A DNA stretch of 64,000 nt from JBMOPD01 sp049323615 (GCA_049323615.1 JBMOPD010000001.1:1-64000), one strand, 5' to 3'; counted from the first letter of the stretch, positions 42,851 through 53,340 are shown. Notes: generated by a model not told the origin, from the sequence alone. Program-made: numbers and translations.

Positions 42851-44467
42851 ATGCGGTTTGATTCGTTTAATGGCAGCGAGTTTTTGATGATGCTGGTGGG
42901 CAGCGCCAACCTGCTGGCGGAACACCGTGCCGAAATAGATGCCCTGAACGTTTTCCCGGTGCCTGACGGAGACACCGGAACCAACATGTACCTTACTTTC
43001 CTGTCCGGGGTCAAGGAGGCCAGGGAAAATAAAAAATCACCGGCCGGGGAAATTGCCGCCGCCATGGCCCGGGGATGCCTCCTGGGGGCCAGGGGTAATT
43101 CAGGAGTGATACTGTCCCAGATTCTGCACGGGTTTGCCGGCGCCCTGGAGGGCAAGGACAGGGTACATACCGCTGATGTTGCTGTTGCCTTCACGCAAGG
43201 GGCTGAAGCCGCCTACCGGGCGGTAATGAATCCCGTCGAGGGGACAATGCTTACGGTATGCAGGAGACTGTCAACCGCCTTTGAAGAGGCCGTCGGCCGG
43301 CAGTGCGACCTGCTGAAGGCCACGCTGCACGCCTACAGGCAGGCCCAGCAGGCGCTGGCGGAAACCCCGGAAATGCTGCCCGTGCTGAATGAGGCCGGTG
43401 TTGTGGACGCCGGGGGCAGGGGGCTGGTGGTGATACTGGAGGGCATCCTGCACGCCCTGAAGATGGCCGCGGCCCGGAAGCAACTGGAACTGTTCGACCT
43501 GGCGGCCAGCCAGCAGAAGGAGTTCATGGCCCGGACCCGGGACGTATCCCCGGTGATTGAATATACATACTGTACCGAGATGATCGTAAAAGGCAGGGAG
43601 CTGCCCCTGGGCCGGATGCGGGCCGAGCTTTCCCCCTACGGAGACTGCCTGATGGTGGTGGGCAATGATGAAACCGCCAAGGTTCATATCCATTCCAACC
43701 ACCCCGGGCTGGTGCTGGAGTGCTGCCTGAAATACGGCGCCCTGCATAATGTGCAGATCAACAACATGGAGGAGCAGCACAGGGAATTCAGGCAGTCCGC
43801 CGGCCCGGAAAAGCCCCTGGGCATGGTCAGCGTGGGGCTGGGTGACGGGATAATCAGCATCATGGAAAGCATGGGGGCCGACCAGGTTGTATCCGGGGGA
43901 CAGACCATGAATCCCAGCACCGAGTCAATCCTGGAGGCCGTTAACCGGGTCCGGGCGGAAAAGATACTGCTCCTGCCGAACAACGGCAATGTGATCATGG
44001 CCGCGGAGCAGGCGGCTGCCATGTACGGCAAGGAAGTCCGGGTGGTAAAGACCGCCAGCATCCCCCAGGGGCTGGCCGCCATGCTGGCGTACAACCCGTA
44101 CGGAGACCCGGATGAGATTGCCGGCAAAATGGAGTTGGCGGCCAGGTCCATAAGGGGCGGGGAAATAACCAGGGCGGTCAGGGATACTTCCCTGGAAGGC
44201 CTTAAAATAAATGACGGCGACTATATCGCCGTGGCGGACGACCGGATCCTGGCAGCGGGGCCGGACCTGTACCCGGTGGTCAGGACCCTGGTGGACAGCC
44301 TGGTGGACGGCGGGGCCGATATTCTTACCCTGTATTACGGCGCCGAAATATCCGGGCATGAGGCCGAGTCTGTGGCCCAAAGGCTCGGCGGGGAATTCGG
44401 CGGCCTGGAAATTGAAACCCATTACGGCGGACAGCCCCATTACCAGTTTATAGTTTCCGCTGAATAA
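42851..44467 (+). CDS. fakA: Fatty acid kinase FakA (DAK2/YloV family)
   Basis: FakA phosphorylates fatty acids bound to FakB, feeding exogenous acyl chains into phospholipids. The 538 residues have an N-terminal DAK2 nucleotide-binding domain (NVFPVPDGDTGTNMY, ARGNSGVILSQI), a central linker domain and a C-terminal DegV-like domain (ILLLPNNGNVIMAAEQAA). The ATG follows GGAGGATAA. The FakB gene follows 13 bp later. Confidence 0.95.
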   Translation: MRFDSFNGSEFLMMLVGSANLLAEHRAEIDALNVFPVPDGDTGTNMYLTFLSGVKEARENKKSPAGEIAAAMARGCLLGARGNSGVILSQILHGFAGALEGKDRVHTADVAVAFTQGAEAAYRAVMNPVEGTMLTVCRRLSTAFEEAVGRQCDLLKATLHAYRQAQQALAETPEMLPVLNEAGVVDAGGRGLVVILEGILHALKMAAARKQLELFDLAASQQKEFMARTRDVSPVIEYTYCTEMIVKGRELPLGRMRAELSPYGDCLMVVGNDETAKVHIHSNHPGLVLECCLKYGALHNVQINNMEEQHREFRQSAGPEKPLGMVSVGLGDGIISIMESMGADQVVSGGQTMNPSTESILEAVNRVRAEKILLLPNNGNVIMAAEQAAAMYGKEVRVVKTASIPQGLAAMLAYNPYGDPDEIAGKMELAARSIRGGEITRAVRDTSLEGLKINDGDYIAVADDRILAAGPDLYPVVRTLVDSLVDGGADILTLYYGAEISGHEAESVAQRLGGEFGGLEIETHYGGQPHYQFIVSAE

Positions 44468-44480
44468 AGGGAGGTAAAAA

Positions 44481-45329
44481 ATGAGCAAGGTCAGGATAGT
44501 TACAGACAGTACGGCGGACCTGCCCGAAGACATAGTAAAACGGTACGGCATCACGGTGGTTCCGCTGAAGGTTTTCTTCGGCCAGGAGGTATTTCTGGAC
44601 GGGGTGGAGATTACTCCGGACGAATTCTTCCGCCGGCAGGTGGAGGGTGAGATGTCAACCACCTCCCAGCCGTCGCCGGTGGAGTTTGTGGATTATTACA
44701 GGCCTTTCATTGACGCCGGAGACGAAATAATTTCCATACACATTTCCAGTCTTATGAGCGGCACGGTCCAGTCCGCCACCCTGGCCGGGACCATGCTGGA
44801 ATACCCCGCCCTGGAGGTGGTGGATTCCGGAGTGGTCAGTGTTGCCCTGGGCATCATGGTTTTGAGCGCAGCCCGGGCGGTTGAAGCGGGGAAAACCAGG
44901 GCCGAAGTGCTGGCCATGGTGGACCGGATGCGGCGCAAAATGAGGGTCTATTTCATGGTGGATACCCTGGAATACCTGCAGCGCGGGGGGCGCATCGGGA
45001 GGGCCCAGGCGTTCCTGGGCACGCTCCTCAATGTCAAGCCCATTCTGACCCTGCAGGACGGCCTGGTGCACCCCCATGAGAAGGTCAGGGGGAGAAAAAA
45101 GGCCTGCGACCGCCTCATTTCACTGATGAAAGAAGCCTTTGGCGAGGGAAGCCGGATCCAGGGCTGGATAACCCACGGGGTGTTCCCGGAAGGACTCGAG
45201 ATGGTTAGGCAGGGACTCATGGAAAATTTTGACTGCACCGAGATACTGACCGGCCGCCTGGGCCCGGTGGTGGGGACCCATGGCGGCCCCGGCCTGGTGG
45301 GGGTTGTTTGCCTGCCTGTTGAAGAATAA
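44481..45329 (+). CDS. fakB: DegV-family fatty acid-binding protein FakB
   Basis: FakB carries the fatty acid for FakA and presents acyl phosphate to PlsX/PlsY. The 282 residues show RIVTDSTADLPEDI, the ligand-site TSQPSP and HISSLMSGT, and RGGRIGRAQAFLG. The ATG follows GGGAGGT. Its pairing with fakA in one transcript is the standard arrangement. Confidence 0.95.
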   Translation: MSKVRIVTDSTADLPEDIVKRYGITVVPLKVFFGQEVFLDGVEITPDEFFRRQVEGEMSTTSQPSPVEFVDYYRPFIDAGDEIISIHISSLMSGTVQSATLAGTMLEYPALEVVDSGVVSVALGIMVLSAARAVEAGKTRAEVLAMVDRMRRKMRVYFMVDTLEYLQRGGRIGRAQAFLGTLLNVKPILTLQDGLVHPHEKVRGRKKACDRLISLMKEAFGEGSRIQGWITHGVFPEGLEMVRQGLMENFDCTEILTGRLGPVVGTHGGPGLVGVVCLPVEE

Positions 45330-45431
45330 AGGTGTTATAAAGGAAAAGACGCGTTCATGTCAAATAATCTATTAGTTACGAATTTAGTAAAAAGTTATAA
45401 GATAAAAATAATTTCAGGGGGTGTTTGTTGT

Positions 45432-47384
<1,953 letters not shown>

Positions 47385-47407
47385 AACTTTTCTAAGGGTG
47401 CCGGCCG

Positions 47408-48637
47408 ATGAAAATCAGGTTTAAAAATCTGAATTTCAGGATGAAGGAGATTGGGGAGCCGGTGCGGTACCGGGCCGGGGACAAAATAATCCTGCACCGG
47501 CGCCCGAACCACAACTTTTACCTCATAATTTCCGGCCATGTGGAGGTATACTCCGAAAGCCGCGGGAAAATCCACCTGGCCCGCCTTTTGCCCGGCGAGT
47601 ACTTCGGGCAAATATCGTGCCTCACCGGGCGGCCCTCCAGAGCCACCTACGCTGCGGAGGACGACCTGAGCCTGCTGCGTACCGACCGTGAGGGACTGCT
47701 GAAATTAATGGGAGATTTGCCCGATTTCAACCGCCACATTGTGGAGATTCTCTGCGGTGTGGCCAGGCAGGGCGGGACCGGCGGAGAAGCCGGAGTCCCG
47801 TCCTTTCCGTCTAATACCGGGGAAATGCCCGGTAAAAAGCCTGTACCGGCCAGGCGGCCGGTGGTGGGGCTGGCCCTGGGGGCCGGCGTAGTGCGGGGCA
47901 TGGCCCATATAGGCGTGATCCGGTCGCTGAGGAAGAATAAAATCCCCATTGACGTGGCGGCCGGGACCAGCGCCGGGGCGCTGGTGGGGGCCTGCCTGGC
48001 GGCGGGCCTTACCGCCGACAGGATGGAGGAGATCGCCAGGGGGCTGAGCTGGTCGAAGATAGCCGCCCCCGTCCTGCCCCCCGGCAAGGCCTTTTTAAAT
48101 AATGAAAAACTGGGCCAGCTGGTGGACAGGGTTCTGGACGGCAAAAACTTCGCCGACCTGGACATCCCCTTTGCGGTGGTGGCGGCCGACGCCTGCACCG
48201 GGGAAGAGGTGGTGATCAGGGAGGGCAAGGTTTCCGACGCGGTAAGGGCCTCCACGGCCATCCCGGCCATCTTTGAGCCGGTAGCGCTTTTCAACCGCAC
48301 CCTGGTGGACGGGGCGGTGTTGAACATGGTGCCGGCCAGCGTCTGCCGGGCCATGGGGGCCGATATTGTGATAGCCGTGTCGGTGGGTGATTTTTCCTTT
48401 CAGTCGGGGCCGCCCCGGAACATCGTGATGGCCATCCTGCGCTACACCGACATGATGCTGAAAAAGCAGGTGGCCCTGGCCAAGGACCAGTGGGCGGACA
48501 TAGTGATCAACGTGGAAAGGCCCGATTTGAGCGGATACGGCTTCAGGGAGGCCAGGCACTTCATCAGGGAGGGGGAGCGGGCGGCCGACGGCGTGATGCC
48601 CGGGATCAAGGCCCTCATCGGGGGCTGGCGGGGATAA
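47408..48637 (+). CDS. Cyclic-nucleotide-binding/patatin-like phospholipase fusion
   Basis: The 409 residues have an N-terminal cNMP-binding (CRP-like) domain (about 15-120, with LLPGEYFGQISCLTGRPSRATYAAE), a low-complexity linker, then a patatin domain. That domain has the oxyanion loop LGAGVVRG (about 155-162), the nucleophile GTSAG (about 190-194) and the catalytic Asp in LVDGAVLNMVP. The layout recalls bacterial neuropathy-target-esterase-like lipases, where the regulatory domain gates the esterase. It starts 23 bp after aacS and is probably cotranscribed. The ligand and lipid substrate are unknown. Confidence 0.9.
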   Translation: MKIRFKNLNFRMKEIGEPVRYRAGDKIILHRRPNHNFYLIISGHVEVYSESRGKIHLARLLPGEYFGQISCLTGRPSRATYAAEDDLSLLRTDREGLLKLMGDLPDFNRHIVEILCGVARQGGTGGEAGVPSFPSNTGEMPGKKPVPARRPVVGLALGAGVVRGMAHIGVIRSLRKNKIPIDVAAGTSAGALVGACLAAGLTADRMEEIARGLSWSKIAAPVLPPGKAFLNNEKLGQLVDRVLDGKNFADLDIPFAVVAADACTGEEVVIREGKVSDAVRASTAIPAIFEPVALFNRTLVDGAVLNMVPASVCRAMGADIVIAVSVGDFSFQSGPPRNIVMAILRYTDMMLKKQVALAKDQWADIVINVERPDLSGYGFREARHFIREGERAADGVMPGIKALIGGWRG

Positions 48638-48654
48638 AGGGGCCAAAAGGGGGA

Positions 48655-48682
48655 AAGGGGCGTGAGCCCCTTAAAAATTTTT
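48655..48682 (+). terminator. Terminator after the patatin gene
   Basis: AAGGGGC / GCCCCTT stem with a GTGA tetraloop, then AAAAATTTTT. It closes the aacS-patatin transcript ahead of the convergent thioesterase gene. Confidence 0.8.
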
Positions 48683-48737
48683 ACACTCAGTTATAGATTG
48701 AGGCGGGGTGGATTTTTGTCCTGTCGCCCTCCGGTCC

Positions 48738-49163
48738 TTACCGGTCCTGGGCGGTCTTGGCCGCTACCCTGGCGTTAAATTTGGCCGCGTCGATTATAAA
48801 TCTCTCATGTACACCCTCTGAAATTTTGTCCACTCCGTCGTCTGCCACTATGGAAAAAGTAAGTTTTCTGCCTTCCACTTTTTCCAGTTTAACTTTTACG
48901 GTGACGGTCAGGCCGGGAGGTGTGGCCGCCAGGTGGCTCAGATTGACGCCGGTTCCCACCGATTGCTCGGCGGGCCAGTCAATGTGGGGGTTGATGGCCT
49001 GGATGCAGGCCCATTCAAACAGCCCGACCATGTATCCCGTGGCCAGAACTTTGGGCATCACCTGGAACTCGGACGCCTCGGGATAAAGGAAGGGGACGGT
49101 TTTGTTTTCCCCAACTTTGAATTTAAACTCGTAAGTAAGGCCGGGCTGTAATGAATCCCTCAT
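48738..49163 (-). CDS. FlK-like hotdog thioesterase
   Basis: The 141 residues are related to fluoroacetyl-CoA thioesterase FlK. The three catalytic positions are conserved in place: Thr42 (in VLATGYM), Glu50 (in GLFEWA) and His77 (in VNLSHLAATPPG); FlK uses Thr42, Glu50 and His76. The family mostly hydrolyses small acyl-CoAs, and fluoroacetate specificity is not implied. The ATG at 49163 follows AAGGTGG. It is the last gene of the PadR operon. Confidence 0.9.
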   Translation of the reverse strand: MRDSLQPGLTYEFKFKVGENKTVPFLYPEASEFQVMPKVLATGYMVGLFEWACIQAINPHIDWPAEQSVGTGVNLSHLAATPPGLTVTVKVKLEKVEGRKLTFSIVADDGVDKISEGVHERFIIDAAKFNARVAAKTAQDR

Positions 49164-49193
49164 CAGGCAGGCCACCTTTCCATATTATATTTG

Positions 49194-49985
49194 TTACCGG
49201 CCCGTGAATTGCGGCGCCCGTTTTTCAAAAAAGGCCTTCAGTCCCTCCGCGTAGTCCCCGGTCCCCGCCGCTTTGATAATGCCTTGCCTTTCCAGTTCCA
49301 GCTGCCGCTCCAGCAGGGTCAGCAGCGAGTTGTTAAGCAGGTTTTTTATGATGGCAAAGGAGCGGGAAGGGCCGCCGGCAAGTTTTCCGGCCCACTCCAG
49401 GGCGCTGCCCGCCAGCTCACCGGGTTCCACCACCCTGTTGACCAGGCCTATTTCCAGGGCTTTTTGGGCGTCAAAGACCGGGTCGAGGAACAGCAGTTCA
49501 CTGGCCCGCCCTAAGCCGATCAAAAGGGGCACCAGCAGCATCCATCCGCCGTCGGGCACCAGCCCCACATTGGTGTAGGCCTGCCTGAACCTGGCGGCGG
49601 AGGAAGCGATCCTCAAGTCGCAGGCAGCGGCAATGCTCAGTCCGGCTCCGCCCACCGCTCCGTTTATAGCCGCAATCACCGGTTTGTCCAGGGAGCGGAT
49701 TTCGGTAATAATCCTGTTCAGCCTTTTTGTCAGCTGCCTGTATGGTTCCGACGGGTTGTCCCCGGCGAATTCCCCGGCCATTTTTAAATCCCCGCCGGAG
49801 CAGAAAGCCTTTCCGGAACCGGTGAGAACCACGGCCCTGACGGTGTCGTCCCTGATGCAGGCCTCCAGGGCCGCGATCAGGTCGTCCCCCAGCTGGAAGT
49901 CCAGGGCGTTGAACTGTTCCGGACGGTTCAGAACTATTGTGGCCACACCATCCTCTGATCTTAAAATAACGGTTTTCCATTCCAT
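49194..49985 (-). CDS. Enoyl-CoA hydratase/isomerase family protein
   Basis: A crotonase-fold protein of 263 residues with FNALDFQLGDDLI, the oxyanion-hole GKAFCSGGDLKM, and INGAVGGAGLSIAAACDLRIA. The second catalytic Glu position (GGWMLLVPLLIG) lacks the Glu of true hydratases, suggesting an isomerase or hydrolase-like activity. It sits between padR and the FlK-like thioesterase gene, so the two enzymes probably act on the same acyl-CoA. Confidence 0.85.
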   Translation of the reverse strand: MEWKTVILRSEDGVATIVLNRPEQFNALDFQLGDDLIAALEACIRDDTVRAVVLTGSGKAFCSGGDLKMAGEFAGDNPSEPYRQLTKRLNRIITEIRSLDKPVIAAINGAVGGAGLSIAAACDLRIASSAARFRQAYTNVGLVPDGGWMLLVPLLIGLGRASELLFLDPVFDAQKALEIGLVNRVVEPGELAGSALEWAGKLAGGPSRSFAIIKNLLNNSLLTLLERQLELERQGIIKAAGTGDYAEGLKAFFEKRAPQFTGR

Positions 49986-50012
49986 ACTAAAACACCCCCT
50001 GATTATTTTACA

Positions 50013-50564
50013 TTAGCTTTTTGTTTTCGCGGGCTGCAGCTTCCGCAGCAGGCCCTCCATCCAGCCGATCTTGGTTTCCTGGAAAGTTATGCCGAACTCG
50101 ATGATGTCTATCCTGAAATGGTTTACCTTCCGTTCCTGCATCTTTTCCCGCACCCTTTTGAACTCGTCCAGTTTTAATTTTTCCGCCTCTATTTGACGCT
50201 CCACCAGTTCCCTGGCCCTGTCTTCCGGGGTGTGCTTGAAATAATTGCACTTTTCCAGAAAGGGAAAGACCTGGAAGAAGTCAAAGCTGGCAATATCCGG
50301 TGCATTTTCTTCCAGGAGCCAGGAATAAAATTCCTCCCTGCCCTTCCCGGTCAAGTGAAACACCTTCCGGGGCGGGTTCTTGTCCTGGTAGATGACCTCC
50401 TTGTTGACCAGCCCCTCATCCTCCAGCTTTTTTAAAGTTGTGTACAGCTGCCCTTCGTTAATGCCCTGGCTGCGCTGGTAGAAATTTTTAAAGCGCTGCC
50501 TTATTTCATAGCCGTGGGTGGGGGCATCCAGCAGGCAGCCCAAAATCATGTGTTTTAAAGACAT
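50013..50564 (-). CDS. PadR-family transcriptional regulator
   Basis: The 183 residues have an N-terminal winged helix (MILGCLLDAPTHGYEIRQRF, GQLYTTLKKLEDEGLV, RKVFHLTGKGREEF) and a C-terminal helical Vir_act_alpha_C dimerisation domain. PadR proteins repress genes for aromatic-acid, lipid or drug stress and release on ligand binding. It heads its own operon, with an array of TGTAC boxes directly upstream that are probably its operators. Confidence 0.93.
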   Translation of the reverse strand: MSLKHMILGCLLDAPTHGYEIRQRFKNFYQRSQGINEGQLYTTLKKLEDEGLVNKEVIYQDKNPPRKVFHLTGKGREEFYSWLLEENAPDIASFDFFQVFPFLEKCNYFKHTPEDRARELVERQIEAEKLKLDEFKRVREKMQERKVNHFRIDIIEFGITFQETKIGWMEGLLRKLQPAKTKS

Positions 50565-50574
50565 ATACTCCTCC

Positions 50575-50628
50575 TGTACACATTTTACTGATGTACATTT
50601 AAAGCATTGTACATTAAAATTAATGTAC
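50575..50628 (-). promoter_or_regulatory. PadR operator array of four TGTAC boxes
   Basis: TGTAC boxes start at 50575, 50592, 50608 and 50624, spaced 17, 16 and 16 bp. The second is the palindrome ATGTACAT (50591-50598); the last two form a 9-2-9 inverted repeat, GTACATTAA-AA-TTAATGTAC (50609-50628). ATGT/ACAT dyads are typical PadR sites. The array begins only 11 bp upstream of padR, so it fits autorepression. Confidence 0.75.
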
Positions 50629-50723
50629 CTAAATTTATAGTATTACTGTCCCTGTATTTTGTCAATATGCTCGAAAATGGGGCAGTTGCCATAAAAAGAC
50701 GTAAAAATTTTTCTACCTCTAAA

Positions 50724-50752
50724 TTGACATATGTTCATAACAGGAATATAAT
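50724..50752 (+). promoter_or_regulatory. Consensus promoter of the NifX/MinD cluster
   Basis: TTGACA (50724-50729), exactly 17 bp, TATAAT (50747-50752). Both boxes are perfect, which is rare in this window and predicts strong expression unless repressed. Confidence 0.92.
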
Positions 50753-50761
50753 AGTTATGAA
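50734..50761 (+). promoter_or_regulatory. Inverted repeat overlapping the -10 box, candidate operator
   Basis: TTCATAAC (50734-50741) and GTTATGAA (50754-50761), perfect 8-bp arms around 12 bases that contain the TATAAT. A dimeric repressor bound here would block the consensus promoter. The regulator is unknown. Confidence 0.6.
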
Positions 50762-50825
50762 ATAATGACCACAACCAGTATATACAACACAAGCGGCAAA
50801 ATCAAAGCCGGAAGGTGGTGAGAGG

Positions 50826-51200
50826 TTGAAAACGGCAGTCACCTCCCACGGTCGGAACCTGGAAAGCTCTGTGGACCCGAGGTTTGGCCGGTGCAGCTGG
50901 TTTATCGTGGCGGATATAAAAACCGGTGAATACCGGGCCGTGAGCAATGAACGGAACCTGAACGCCGCCCGGGGGGCCGGCATCCAGGCGGCCGAAAGAG
51001 TCAGCCGCCTGGGAGTGCAGGCTGTAATCACCGGGCACTGCGGGCCCAAGGCCTTCCGGGTGCTGAGGGCCGCGGGTATTAAGGTGTATTCCGCTGGTGA
51101 AGGTACGGTGGCGGAAGTTCTGGACAAGTTAAAAAGAGGGATGCTTAAAGAGGCAGAGGCGCCGGATGTAGAAGGGCACTGGGATGTAATAAACAAATAA
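50826..51200 (+). CDS. NifX-family iron-molybdenum cofactor-binding-like protein
   Basis: The 124 residues belong to the NifX/NifB-C/orange-protein family (about 5-105). Conserved-looking segments are VDPRFGRCSWFIVAD and VITGHCGPKAFRVLRAAGI. Relatives bind metal-sulfur clusters such as FeMo-co precursors or the molybdenum-copper cluster of orange protein. The start is TTG after a GGTGGTGAGAGG leader. With no nif structural genes near, an orange-protein-type role is more likely than nitrogen fixation. Confidence 0.88.
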   Translation: MKTAVTSHGRNLESSVDPRFGRCSWFIVADIKTGEYRAVSNERNLNAARGAGIQAAERVSRLGVQAVITGHCGPKAFRVLRAAGIKVYSAGEGTVAEVLDKLKRGMLKEAEAPDVEGHWDVINK

Positions 51201-51220
51201 ATTTCAAGGAGGGAATTATT

Positions 51221-51556
51221 ATGCCCGGTTTTAGCGGAACAGGACCGGCGGGCGGTGGGCCGATGACTGGGAGAGGGCGTGGCTACTGCATGAGTTATGC
51301 CGGCAGGGGAATAAATCCCGGCCCGTGGTTGGGCCGGGGAGGAGGCCGCGGCTGGAGGCACTGGTGCCATGCCACCGGAATGCCCCGCTGGGCCAGGCGG
51401 GCGCCCGGCCCATTTACTTCCGGATCAATGTATGCGCCGCCGGCGGACGGGGAACAGGAATTAGACTTGCTCAGGGAACGGGTCGGCAGCCTGGAAAGCG
51501 CCCTTGAACAGGCCAAAAAGCGCATAAATGAACTGGAAGGCAAAAAGGAAGGGTAA
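51221..51556 (+). CDS. DUF5320-type Gly/Arg-rich protein
   Basis: The 111 residues start MPGFSGTGPAGGGPMTGRGRGYC, a very characteristic beginning of small proteins found beside NifX/MinD-ferredoxin genes in anaerobes. The middle holds WRHWCHATGMPRWARR, and the C-terminus is a coiled coil (about 75-108). There are only two Cys (residues about 23 and 49). Function unknown. The ATG follows AAGGAGGG. Confidence 0.85.
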   Translation: MPGFSGTGPAGGGPMTGRGRGYCMSYAGRGINPGPWLGRGGGRGWRHWCHATGMPRWARRAPGPFTSGSMYAPPADGEQELDLLRERVGSLESALEQAKKRINELEGKKEG

Positions 51557-51586
51557 GCAACAGCACCCGTTCAGGGGGAAGAGTAA

Positions 51587-52447
51587 ATGGCGGCAAGATT
51601 GACTGTGGCTGTGGCCAGCGGCAAGGGAGGTACAGGCAAGACCACCGTCTCGGCCAACCTGGCCTGCGTGGCGGCAGAAAAAGGGAATGAGGTCACTTAT
51701 CTGGACTGTGACGTGGAAGAGCCAAACGGGCACCTCTTTTTAAAACCACTCTTCAGGCGCCGCAATCAGGTTCATGTGCCGGTACCTTCGGTTGATACTG
51801 AAAAATGTACCGCCTGCGGCGCCTGCGGGGAGATTTGCCAGTTCAGCGCCATTGTCTGCATAGGCAAAGATGTGCTTACCTTTGAAAAAATGTGCCACGG
51901 CTGCGGGGGGTGCAAGCTTGTTTGTCCCGCCGCAGCCATTACCGAAAAGGGAAGGGAAATCGGTGTGGTTGAGGAGGGGCGTGCCGGCCGGGTTGACTTT
52001 GTGCACGGCAGGCTCAATGTGGGCGAGGCCATGAGCCCGCCGCTGATCAAGGCAGTGCTGTCGGCCGGCCGAAGGGGTTCTTTAAGACTGGTGGACGTAC
52101 CTCCGGGAACGTCCTGCCCGGTTATCACGGCCGTAAGGGGCGCCGATTATGCTCTGCTGGTCACCGAGCCGACCCCCTTCGGGCTTAATGACCTGGTCCT
52201 GGCCTTAGACATGGTAAGGGAGTTGGGCATTCCCCACGGGGTGGCGGTGAACAGGTCCGTTCCGTACAACGGCCTGGCCAGGGATTTTTGCAGGGCAAGA
52301 GGGGTTCGGATACTGGCGGAAATTCCCGATGACCGCAGGGTGGCCGAGGCCTATTCCAGGGGCGAACTGGCATTTTCGGCAGTGCCCGGTTTCCGGGAGC
52401 GCTTTCAGGATCTCCTGACCTCTTTGGAGAGGGAGGCGAGACGGTGA
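51587..52447 (+). CDS. MinD-type ATPase with inserted two-cluster ferredoxin
   Basis: The 286 residues start with the deviant Walker A ASGKGGTGKTT (about 11-21). At about 65-115 is an inserted ferredoxin with CTACGACGEICQ and CHGCGGCKLVCPAAA, room for two [4Fe-4S] clusters. The ATPase fold then resumes with DVPPGTSCP. This class (COG1149) occurs in pairs in anaerobes, including the orange-protein complex. It overlaps the next gene by 4 bp. Confidence 0.92.
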   Translation: MAARLTVAVASGKGGTGKTTVSANLACVAAEKGNEVTYLDCDVEEPNGHLFLKPLFRRRNQVHVPVPSVDTEKCTACGACGEICQFSAIVCIGKDVLTFEKMCHGCGGCKLVCPAAAITEKGREIGVVEEGRAGRVDFVHGRLNVGEAMSPPLIKAVLSAGRRGSLRLVDVPPGTSCPVITAVRGADYALLVTEPTPFGLNDLVLALDMVRELGIPHGVAVNRSVPYNGLARDFCRARGVRILAEIPDDRRVAEAYSRGELAFSAVPGFRERFQDLLTSLEREARR

Positions 52448-53322
52448 AGGAAATAGTGGTTATCAGCGGTAAAGGGGGGACCGGCAAGACCAGCCTGGCC
52501 GCTTCCCTGGCCGTTCTGGCCCGGGGAGCGGTGCTGGCCGACTGCGACGTGGACGCGGCCAACCTGCACCTGGTAATGGCGCCTGAGGTAAAAAAAACGG
52601 AGGATTTTATCGGCGGGAAGGGGGCCGGAATTTTACCCGAAAAGTGCAGCAGCTGCGGAAGGTGCCATGAAATCTGCAGGTTTGACGCTGTAATCAGGGA
52701 TGAAAGCAAGCATCCGGCTTATTCCATCGATCCCGTAGCCTGTGAGGGATGCGGCGTCTGCAGCCGTTTCTGCCTGGAAAAGGCCATCGAATTCAAGCCT
52801 GTGGTCAACGGCCAGTGGTTTATTTCAGAGACTCGCTACGGCCCGATGGTACACGCCAGGCTGGGGGTGGCGGAGGAAAACTCCGGCAAACTGGTGGCCC
52901 TGGTGCGCAAGCAGGCAAAAATGATTGCCGAAGAAGAAAACCTTCCCTATATAATCGTGGACGGCCCGCCGGGTATCGGCTGCCCGGTCATTGCTTCCAT
53001 CACCGGCGCGGACGCCGTATTGATCGTGACCGAGCCCACCGTGTCGGGAGAACATGACCTGCAAAGGGTGGCTGAACTGGCCGGGTATTTTAAAATCCCT
53101 GCCTACCTCTGTATCAACAAGTTCGACATCAACCCCGGGATCAGTCAAAGGATTGAGAAAATAGCTTCGGCCGGGGGAATTGCCATGGTGGGCAGGATTC
53201 ATTACGACCGGGCCGTAACCGGGGCCCAGTTGAAGGGGCTGCCGGTGGCGGTATTGGCCGATGCCGCGGCGGCAAGAGACATCAGGAAAGTATGGGATAA
53301 TCTTGTGGCCAGGATAAACTGA
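52444..53322 (+). CDS. Second MinD-type ATPase with inserted ferredoxin
   Basis: The 292 residues have the same architecture as the preceding gene: SGKGGTGKTSLAA at the N-terminus, CSSCGRCHEICRFDA and CEGCGVCSRFCLEKA in the insert (about 60-110), and DGPPGIGCPVIASI later. The GTG start overlaps the upstream stop codon, so the two ATPases are translationally coupled and probably form a heterodimer that moves or assembles metal clusters using ATP. Confidence 0.92.
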   Translation: MKEIVVISGKGGTGKTSLAASLAVLARGAVLADCDVDAANLHLVMAPEVKKTEDFIGGKGAGILPEKCSSCGRCHEICRFDAVIRDESKHPAYSIDPVACEGCGVCSRFCLEKAIEFKPVVNGQWFISETRYGPMVHARLGVAEENSGKLVALVRKQAKMIAEEENLPYIIVDGPPGIGCPVIASITGADAVLIVTEPTVSGEHDLQRVAELAGYFKIPAYLCINKFDINPGISQRIEKIASAGGIAMVGRIHYDRAVTGAQLKGLPVAVLADAAAARDIRKVWDNLVARIN

Positions 53323-53340
53323 ATCCAGAGAGGGAGATGA

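Noticed and set aside
45357..45431. Upstream start of acetoacetyl-CoA synthetase
   Set aside because: It would add 25 AT-rich residues not typical of the family; a proper ribosome site precedes 45432.
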